Shown here one piece after another: positions 1-5,134 of a DNA stretch of 5,134 nt. The DNA comes from Polynucleobacter meluiroseus. Its GTDB lineage: Bacteria; Pseudomonadota; Gammaproteobacteria; Burkholderiales; Burkholderiaceae. Every line of letters begins with the position of its first letter. The first letter of the stretch is position 1. Where the stretch lies: contig CALQED020000118.1 of assembly GCA_943329505.2 (NCBI GenBank), positions 1 through 5,134 of the forward strand, in the 5' to 3' direction. Made by a program: the position numbers and the translations under genes. Under the pieces are notes generated by a model. The model made no database searches and was not told where the DNA came from. It saw only the letters and a program-made list of their open reading frames with translations.

Positions 1-162
<162 letters not shown>

Positions 163-173
163 GCCCTCTTCCC

Positions 174-860
174 TTGAATACCCGCAAAAAAATTGGCATC
201 CTAGGTGGCACTTTTGACCCACCCCACTTGGGTCATCTCAAACTCGCCAGTCATTTTGCCAAACACTTAAATTTAGATTCACTCTTGCTCATTCCGAGTG
301 GTGAACCATGGCAAAAGGGCTCAGGTATTACGCCAGCGAAGATTCGCTTTCAACTAACAGAAGCTGCTGCTATTGATTTGGCAAGAGCCTTGCTGTATCT
401 CAAGATACCGACCCAAGTTGGTATTGATAGCCTTGAGATAGATCGTGCTGGGCCTAGCTACATGCTTGACACTGCTAAAGTATTAAGAGAGCGTTTTGGA
501 TCTGAAGCGAGTCTCATCTGTTTAATGGGGGCTGATTCACTAGTCAACTTACCCACCTGGCATGCTTGGGAAGATCTCATGGGATATCTAAACTTTGCAG
601 TAGCGAGCAGGCCAAACTATGATTTGGGCGCGCAGATTAATCCCGCAGTAAAGCAATTACTAGAAAAACATCAAACTAAAGAGCCAAGCGCTCTTGAAAA
701 TAGTGCTTCTGGCCTCATCTATATTGATGAAACACTCTCTGTAGACTTATCCTCTACTGATCTTAGAGATCGCCTCAAAACCGCTCGCCACTCTATTAAG
801 TCAGAGCAAATTCCATCCCACACCCTAGAAATCATTACGAAGCTGGGCTTGTATCAGTAA
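174..860 (+). CDS. nadD: Nicotinate-nucleotide adenylyltransferase (NaMN adenylyltransferase)
   Basis: NadD transfers AMP from ATP to nicotinate mononucleotide, making deamido-NAD, the shared late step of de novo and salvage NAD synthesis in the cytoplasm. From TTG 174 the protein has 228 residues; E. coli NadD has 213. The nucleotidyltransferase Rossmann fold is marked by GGTFDPPHLGH at residues 11-21, whose HLGH is the (H/T)xGH ATP-binding motif. GPSYMLDT, MGADSLVNLPTWHAWEDL and SSTDLR (193-198, equivalent to the ISSTxIR motif) follow in family order. The start is uncertain. No in-frame ATG precedes the catalytic core, so a TTG must be used. TTG 174 lies 11 nt past the hemF stop and leaves a six-residue lead before IGILGG. 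TTG 150 would give 236 residues and overlap hemF by 13 nt. Neither has a clear ribosome binding site. Function is secure; the start is inference. Confidence 0.95.
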   Translation: MNTRKKIGILGGTFDPPHLGHLKLASHFAKHLNLDSLLLIPSGEPWQKGSGITPAKIRFQLTEAAAIDLARALLYLKIPTQVGIDSLEIDRAGPSYMLDTAKVLRERFGSEASLICLMGADSLVNLPTWHAWEDLMGYLNFAVASRPNYDLGAQINPAVKQLLEKHQTKEPSALENSASGLIYIDETLSVDLSSTDLRDRLKTARHSIKSEQIPSHTLEIITKLGLYQ

Positions 861-906
861 TCAAGCTAAGATGACTCTCAATCCTTCAATATATTAAATA
901 AACACC

Positions 907-1296
907 ATGGACTTACGTAAATTACAACGCGTCATTATTGATGCCCTAGAAGATGTGAAGGCGCAAGATATCCGCGTTTATGACACCACTAAACTGAGCG
1001 AGTTATTTGATCGCGTCATTATTGCCACGGGTTCTAGTAATCGTCAAACACGCTCTTTAGCGATGTCCGTCAAAGAAGAGGTCAATACCAAAGGTGGTGA
1101 AGTCATCTCGATTGAAGGTTTAGAAACGGGTGAATGGGTACTAGTCGATTGTGGCGATATCGTGGTTCATATTTTGCAACCCATGTTGCGCTCCTACTAC
1201 CAGCTTGAAGGCATGTGGGGTGCTAAACCCGTCCGCGTGAAATTGGCTGGGGCTAAAGGCCTGGTTAAAGCCAGTGAATCTGAAGACGAAGAGTAA
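907..1296 (+). CDS. rsfS: Ribosomal silencing factor RsfS (YbeB/Iojap family)
   Basis: RsfS binds protein uL14 of the large ribosomal subunit and blocks joining of the 30S subunit, lowering translation when nutrients run short (known for the family). The protein has 129 residues and is one Iojap/RsfS domain. Recognisable segments are the FDRVIIATGSSNRQTRSLA stretch (residues 34-52), GLETGEWVLVDCGDIVVHI (71-89) and the RSYYQLEGMW block (95-104). A short acidic tail, ESEDEE, ends the protein after a basic stretch; the family often has a variable tail. ATG 907 is the natural start, as it puts the first helix (LRKLQRVIIDALED) right at the N-terminus. The bases before it are AT-rich and show no Shine-Dalgarno sequence. 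The nadD-rsfS pairing is widespread in bacteria and supports the call. The gap to nadD is 46 nt and to rlmH 38 nt. Confidence 0.95.
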   Translation: MDLRKLQRVIIDALEDVKAQDIRVYDTTKLSELFDRVIIATGSSNRQTRSLAMSVKEEVNTKGGEVISIEGLETGEWVLVDCGDIVVHILQPMLRSYYQLEGMWGAKPVRVKLAGAKGLVKASESEDEE

Positions 1297-1334
1297 TTGC
1301 TTCTCTTTGCTGTATTGAATACTGTGTTGAACTA

Positions 1335-1778
1335 ATGCGCCTCACTATTGTTTCAGTTGGTCACAAAATGCCCGATTGGGTTGCTACTGCAACCCAGGAT
1401 TACATCAAGCGCATGCCAGCAGATTGCAGTATCGAGATTAAAGAGATTAAACCGGATCTCACGCCCGCTAAAGAAGCAATCAAAATATTGGCAGCCATTC
1501 CTAAGGGCTCGCGGGTGATTGCACTGGATGAACGCGGTAAAGATCAAACGACTCAGAACCTAGCTACGCAATTGGCTCAATGGCGTCAAGAAGGCTTTGA
1601 TATCACTTTTTTAATTGGCGGGGCAGATGGTCTGGATGCCAGTCTCAAAACTAATGCTCAGGCGATGTGGCGACTTTCTAGCCTGACATTGCCCCACGCT
1701 ATGGCTAGAGTATTACTGGTTGAGCAACTCTATCGTGCCTGGACGATACTACAAGGTCATCCTTATCATCGCGAGTAA
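1335..1778 (+). CDS. rlmH: 23S rRNA (pseudouridine(1915)-N3)-methyltransferase RlmH
   Basis: RlmH is a small dimeric SPOUT methyltransferase that uses S-adenosylmethionine to methylate N3 of pseudouridine 1915 in helix 69 of 23S rRNA, acting on assembled 70S ribosomes (known for E. coli). The knot that binds the cofactor is visible as FLIGGADG (residues 92-99) followed by SSLTLPHAMARVLLVEQLYRAW (from 115 on). The protein ends in the family's hallmark HPYHRE, so the C-terminus is complete. The N-terminus, MRLTIVSVGHKMPDWV, is also typical, which supports ATG 1335. At 147 residues it is about eight shorter than the 155 of E. coli. The difference lies around residues 38-50, between EIKEIKPDL and the strand VIALDERG, where relatives carry a longer basic loop. 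No Shine-Dalgarno sequence is seen. maf begins 4 nt after the stop. Confidence 0.95.
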   Translation: MRLTIVSVGHKMPDWVATATQDYIKRMPADCSIEIKEIKPDLTPAKEAIKILAAIPKGSRVIALDERGKDQTTQNLATQLAQWRQEGFDITFLIGGADGLDASLKTNAQAMWRLSSLTLPHAMARVLLVEQLYRAWTILQGHPYHRE

Positions 1779-1782
1779 TACT

Positions 1783-2406
1783 TTGAATTCTTTTATCTAC
1801 CTTGCCTCGCAAAGTCCGCGACGCCAAGAACTCTTAACACAAATTGGCGTTCACTTTGAACTGCTACTACCCCAAGTAGACGAAGATACTGAGAGTATTG
1901 AAATCGCCCTTCCCCATGAAAAAGCTCGAGCCTATGTTGAGCGAGTGACCTTAGCTAAAAGTGCTGTCGCTCTTGAGCGCTGGAAAAAAACGAATTTACC
2001 TTGGGCTCCCATTCTGTGTGCCGATACCACTGTCAGTCTGCCCCATCACCCTGCAGGAGAAATTCTGGGTAAGCCAGTCGATACTCTAGATGCTGTTCGT
2101 ATTTTGAGGATGCTGAGTGGTAAAACCCACGAAGTTCTCACGGGAGTGGCGCTCACCATCAAACCTGAAGACGCGCCCGTATTTTTATTGCAAGTTTCGG
2201 AAGTTCAATTTGCCGAACTCTCTGAAGAACAATTCAAAGGCTATATTGCTAGCGGTGAACCTTTTGGCAAGGCTGGTGCATATGGAATTCAGGGCGCTGG
2301 GAGTGCCTTTATCCCCTCGATCAAAGGAAGCTATAGCGGTATCATGGGATTACCCCTTTATGAAACTGTCCAACTACTCAAACGTGCTCAAATTATCAGT
2401 ATATGA
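1783..2406 (+). CDS. maf: Maf/YhdE-type nucleoside triphosphate pyrophosphatase (predicted dTTPase/UTPase)
   Basis: Maf proteins hydrolyse nucleoside triphosphates to the monophosphate plus pyrophosphate and are thought to clear non-canonical nucleotides. The protein from TTG 1783 has 207 residues (E. coli YhdE has 197). It begins MNSFIYLASQSPRR, so the substrate-binding SxSPRR motif is at 9-14. HEKARAYV (from 45), CADTTV with catalytic Asp81, GKP at 97-99, LSGKTHEVLTGVAL and the KAGAYGIQG block (163-171) follow. KAGAYGIQG resembles YhdE (dTTP/UTP) rather than YceF (m7GTP), so the YhdE specificity is inferred. The start is chosen because the conserved domain begins at once and it lies 4 nt after rlmH. 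The frame is open back to TTG 1720 and GTG 1735, but those would add residues encoded inside rlmH with no counterpart in the family. The TGA overlaps the rng ATG. Confidence 0.93.
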   Translation: MNSFIYLASQSPRRQELLTQIGVHFELLLPQVDEDTESIEIALPHEKARAYVERVTLAKSAVALERWKKTNLPWAPILCADTTVSLPHHPAGEILGKPVDTLDAVRILRMLSGKTHEVLTGVALTIKPEDAPVFLLQVSEVQFAELSEEQFKGYIASGEPFGKAGAYGIQGAGSAFIPSIKGSYSGIMGLPLYETVQLLKRAQIISI

Positions 2407-3866
2407 ATGAAGAAATTCTGATCAATATCACCCCGCAAGAGACGCGAGTTGCTTTAATTCAGCAGGGGGCGGTGCAAGAACTGCAAATTGAGAGAACCCG
2501 TCAACGCGGTATCGTCGGTAATATTTACCTGGCAAAAGTCGTGCGGGTGCTACCTGGTATGCAGTCTGCTTTTATTGAGATTGGCTTAGAGCGTACCGCT
2601 TTTATGCACGTCGCCGATATCACTCAAAGCAATCCACAGCCTCAAATTGAAAAGCTATTGTTTGAAGGTCAAACAGTATTGGTACAGGTACTCAAGGACC
2701 CGCTGGGCACGAAAGGCGCACGTCTTACTACCCAACTCAGTATTGCGGGCCGTAATTTAGTGTATCTACCGCCTGCTGGGACTGATATAGCGACCGAGAA
2801 ATATATTGGCGTTTCTCAACGCATTGACCAACCAGAGGAACGGGAAGCCATCAAAGCGCGCTTAGCAGGATTGATGGCTGAAGATGAAAAAGGCGGCATC
2901 ATTGTTCGTACCAGCGCCCAAGATGCCACAGATACCGAGCTCCAACATGACATGCGGTACCTCAGAACCACTTGGGAAAATATTCGTGAAGTAATGAAGC
3001 ATAAAGCTGCGCCGAGTCTGTTATATCAGGACCTAAGCTTAGCTGAACGGGTATTGCGGGATGTTGCTGGCGAAGAGACTACCCAAATTCGGGTGGATTC
3101 TGCTGAGAATTTTGAGAAGCTTAAAGGCTTTGCTAATTTATATATGCCCAACCTATTGGGCAAACTAACTTTGCACCGCGGCGAACGGGCGCTCTTTGAT
3201 TTATTTGATGTCGATACTGAAATCAATAAAGCCTTAGGTCGCCGCGTTGACCTCAAATCTGGCGGCTATCTCATGATCGATCAAACAGAGTCAATGACCA
3301 CGATTGATGTAAACACGGGTAGTTATGTAGGCGCACGCAATCTAGACGACACTGTCTTTAAAACCAATCTTGAGGCTGCACAGGCTATTGCGCGGCAACT
3401 GCGCTTACGTAATCTTGGCGGCATCATCATTATTGATTTCATTGATATGCTAGGCAAAGATCATCAAGAGTCCGTCCTACATGAACTCAAGCGGAATCTG
3501 GAACGGGATCATGCTCGCACCTCAGTCAGTGAATTTTCAGTATTAGGTCTTGTCGAGATGACCCGCAAGCGGACCCGCGAGTCACTAGCCCATATCACCT
3601 GCGAGCCCTGTGCTACCTGCATGGGCAAAGGCGAAATCAAAACTGCCCAAACGATTTGCTATGAGATCTTGCGTGAGATTGTGCGCGAGCATCGCCAATT
3701 TAATCCCCGTGAATTTCGTATCGTAGCGGCGCCAGATGTAATTGATCTCTTCCTGGAAGAAGAAAATCAATTCTTAGCGCAACTGGGTGATTTCATTGGT
3801 AAGCCCATTACACTTCAGGCAGAAGGCAGCTTTAAACAAGAACAGTACGATATTGTGCTGAGCTAA
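2403..3866 (+). CDS. rng: Ribonuclease G
   Basis: RNase G is a single-strand-specific, 5'-monophosphate-sensitive endoribonuclease that matures the 5' end of 16S rRNA and decays some mRNAs (known from E. coli). At 487 residues it nearly equals E. coli RNase G (489) and lacks the long C-terminal degradosome scaffold of RNase E. An S1 RNA-binding domain covers about residues 36-118 (RGIVGNIYLAKVVRVLPGMQ). A 5'-sensor/RNase H-like region follows, then the DNase I-like catalytic part with IDVNTG (Asp302) and IIIIDFIDM (Asp345), equivalent to the metal-binding Asp303 and Asp346 of RNase E. The zinc-link region is CEPCATC at 400-406, followed by GKG. The C-terminus, KQEQYDIVLS, matches the family's usual ending. 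ATG 2403 overlaps the maf stop in an ATGA arrangement, which suggests translational coupling; no Shine-Dalgarno sequence is seen. It converges with msbA, leaving 9 nt between stops. Confidence 0.97.
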   Translation: MNEEILINITPQETRVALIQQGAVQELQIERTRQRGIVGNIYLAKVVRVLPGMQSAFIEIGLERTAFMHVADITQSNPQPQIEKLLFEGQTVLVQVLKDPLGTKGARLTTQLSIAGRNLVYLPPAGTDIATEKYIGVSQRIDQPEEREAIKARLAGLMAEDEKGGIIVRTSAQDATDTELQHDMRYLRTTWENIREVMKHKAAPSLLYQDLSLAERVLRDVAGEETTQIRVDSAENFEKLKGFANLYMPNLLGKLTLHRGERALFDLFDVDTEINKALGRRVDLKSGGYLMIDQTESMTTIDVNTGSYVGARNLDDTVFKTNLEAAQAIARQLRLRNLGGIIIIDFIDMLGKDHQESVLHELKRNLERDHARTSVSEFSVLGLVEMTRKRTRESLAHITCEPCATCMGKGEIKTAQTICYEILREIVREHRQFNPREFRIVAAPDVIDLFLEEENQFLAQLGDFIGKPITLQAEGSFKQEQYDIVLS

Positions 3867-3911
3867 TTCGCTGCTTCAAACGTTTGAGAATTGAATGCGG
3901 TGCAAATTAGC
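3862..3911. repeat. Imperfect inverted repeat with 12-bp palindrome at the rng/msbA convergent junction
   Basis: The perfect palindrome TCAAACGTTTGA lies at 3876-3887 and includes the msbA stop codon. Around it, GCTAATT (3862-3868, containing the rng stop) and AATTAGC (3905-3911) form matching outer arms. CGC/GCG (3869-3871 and 3897-3899) and TTCAA/TTGAA (3875-3879 and 3891-3895) can pair in between. The whole could fold as an imperfect hairpin in either transcript. There is no T-run after it on either side, so a classical intrinsic terminator is not supported. The pairing is seen directly; any role in ending the two converging transcripts is inference, and chance remains possible. Confidence 0.3.
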
Positions 3912-5134
3912 ATAGAGGCCATTTTGCTGAATTAATATCTCATGCGAACCGTTTTCCACAATCTTGCCATGTTCTATCACCACGATCCGGTCTGCGTGCT
4001 CAATGGTTGATAAGCGATGAGCGATCACCAAAGTCGTCCTGCCAGTCATCAAGCGCTCTAAAGCATCCTGCACTTGACGCTCTGATTCTGAGTCTAAAGC
4101 CGAGGTTGCCTCATCCAAAATGAGAATAGGAGCATCTTTGTAGATAGCCCTGGCAATTGCTAAACGCTGCCGCTGACCACCCGATAAACGATTACCGTTA
4201 TCCCCCACCATCGAATCAATCCCCTCTGGTAGCTCTTGAATCAAGGCGCTCAGATTTGCTGCCTCTAATGCCTCTATGACTCTCGCTCGATCAATACCCT
4301 GCTCATTAGCCGCACCATAAGCAACGTTTGCCGCAATCGTGTCATTAAATAAGATGACATCTTGACTAACAAAGGCTAGTTGCTTTCGGACATCGGCAAG
4401 CACAATATCTTCTAGCAAAATATCATCCAAATAAATATGGCCACTAGTAGGTTTAAAGAATCGTGGCAGTAAATTCACTAAGGTTGACTTACCACCACCG
4501 GAGGGTCCCACGAAGGCTACGATCTCTCCCGGAGTAATCGAGAGATTAATATCGCTGAGCGCATCTTTACGACCTACCTCTTGCTGATATGAGAACCCAA
4601 CATTCTCAAAACGAATAGCGCCTTTCGCTTTATCCAAAGACTTCATGTTCAGTCTGCGATCTTCATCCTCTTCAAAAGGCTGATCCATCAAACCAAAGAT
4701 CATTTCTGCCGCAGTCAGGCCACGTTGTAGTGGCTGATTGATATCAGCCAGATGCTTTAAAGGAGAGATCACCAACATCATAGCCGTCACAAACGCTGCA
4801 AATCCGCCAACCGTTGTGCCTTCAGTAGCGGACTGCATCAACGCAATCACGAGCACTATAGATAAGGCCATGGAGGCTATTAACTGGGTGATAGGCTGGT
4901 TAAGGCCTCCAGCCACAGCCGACTTCAAAGCAAATTGGCGCAAACGTTCCGCTTTTTGTTTAAAGCGCTTCATTTCATATTCTTGTGCGCCATGCACTTT
5001 CATAATTTTATATCCTGCAGCAGCCTCTTCGACGATGTAAGCCAGTTCGCCGGTTAGTCCTTGCTGCTCTCGATTGAGCGAGCGCAGTCGCTTATTAATC
5101 TTGCTCATCACGAAAGCAATGATCGGGAAAATAA
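3876..5134 (-). CDS. msbA: Lipid A export ABC transporter, permease/ATP-binding protein MsbA (C-terminal part; 5' end outside window)
   Basis: MsbA is a homodimeric inner-membrane ABC exporter that flips the lipid A core from the inner to the outer leaflet, powered by ATP. The 418 visible residues are the C-terminal two thirds of a protein usually near 580. The frame stays open to the window edge, reading [16 protein letters not shown], so the GTG at 5111 is internal, not the start. Numbering from that GTG: an intracellular-loop stretch ([18 protein letters not shown]), two membrane segments near 74-93 and 102-118, then the ATPase domain. That has A-loop Tyr175, Walker [10 protein letters not shown] (202-210), Q-loop Gln250, signature LSGGQ (309-313), Walker B ILILDE (329-334), D-loop SALD (337-340) and switch His365. 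All catalytic residues are present. [16 protein letters not shown] resembles MsbA more than other half-transporters; another lipid exporter is less likely. The gene faces rng and is transcribed separately. Confidence 0.9.
   Translation of the reverse strand, partial: IFPIIAFVMSKINKRLRSLNREQQGLTGELAYIVEEAAAGYKIMKVHGAQEYEMKRFKQKAERLRQFALKSAVAGGLNQPITQLIASMALSIVLVIALMQSATEGTTVGGFAAFVTAMMLVISPLKHLADINQPLQRGLTAAEMIFGLMDQPFEEDEDRRLNMKSLDKAKGAIRFENVGFSYQQEVGRKDALSDINLSITPGEIVAFVGPSGGGKSTLVNLLPRFFKPTSGHIYLDDILLEDIVLADVRKQLAFVSQDVILFNDTIAANVAYGAANEQGIDRARVIEALEAANLSALIQELPEGIDSMVGDNGNRLSGGQRQRLAIARAIYKDAPILILDEATSALDSESERQVQDALERLMTGRTTLVIAHRLSTIEHADRIVVIEHGKIVENGSHEILIQQNGLYANLHRIQFSNV

Noticed and set aside
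861..906. Possible promoter before rsfS (TATATT at 890-895)
   Set aside because: The -10-like hexamer sits in an AT-rich gap, but no acceptable -35 element is found 16-18 nt upstream, so an internal promoter cannot be supported.
1353..1547. 64-codon open frame on the minus strand inside rlmH
   Set aside because: It lies fully antisense to a well-supported gene, its product has no recognisable motif, and its length is expected by chance.
2117..2410. 97-codon open frame on the plus strand, overlapping the 3' half of maf in another frame
   Set aside because: The maf frame carries all family motifs through this stretch. The alternative product is basic and low in recognisable features, as expected of a shadow frame.
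3026..3256. 76-codon minus-strand open frame within rng
   Set aside because: Antisense to the conserved RNase G core. The Ser/Arg/Lys-rich product looks like a reverse reading of a coding gene.
3585..3770. 61-codon minus-strand open frame within rng
   Set aside because: Antisense to the zinc-link and C-terminal part of RNase G, with no independent support.
4738..5040. 100-codon plus-strand open frame opposite msbA
   Set aside because: Fully antisense to the MsbA membrane region. Its apparent composition follows from the complementary coding strand, and no start signal is seen.
5103..5111. GTG at 5111 (with ATG next to it at 5108) as the start of the minus-strand ABC transporter gene
   Set aside because: The frame continues open to the window edge with hydrophobic, MsbA-like residues. 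A start here would remove most membrane segments, so the gene simply continues outside the window.

Overview
This window is a housekeeping segment of a bacterial chromosome, most likely from a low-GC member of the Burkholderiales (Betaproteobacteria). Polynucleobacter or a close freshwater relative fits best. The gene order hemF-nadD-rsfS-rlmH-maf-rng is, from general knowledge, the usual one in this order. The moderate base composition and protein wording suggest Polynucleobacter rather than high-GC Burkholderia or Ralstonia. The taxonomic call is inference; no rRNA or marker search was possible.

Layout: the last 53 codons of hemF (haem synthesis) enter from the left. On the same strand follow nadD (NAD synthesis), rsfS (ribosome silencing), rlmH (23S rRNA methylation), maf (nucleotide house-cleaning) and rng (RNase G). 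Gaps are 46 nt or less, and maf and rng overlap by 4 nt, so the run reads as one co-directional operon. On the opposite strand, ending only 9 nt from rng, is msbA, the lipid A flippase gene. Its N-terminal half lies beyond the right edge. No stretch longer than 50 nt lacks a gene.

Function: rsfS, rlmH and rng all act on the ribosome or its RNA (subunit joining, 23S position 1915, 16S 5' end processing). nadD and maf handle nucleotides, and hemF belongs to tetrapyrrole synthesis. All complete genes are intact, with family motifs in place and near-normal lengths. No mobile element, CRISPR array, RNA gene or foreign-looking segment was seen.

I found no new biological system. The modest points of interest are the translation starts (two of five are non-ATG and none has a good Shine-Dalgarno sequence), a short RlmH, and a palindrome at the convergent rng/msbA junction.
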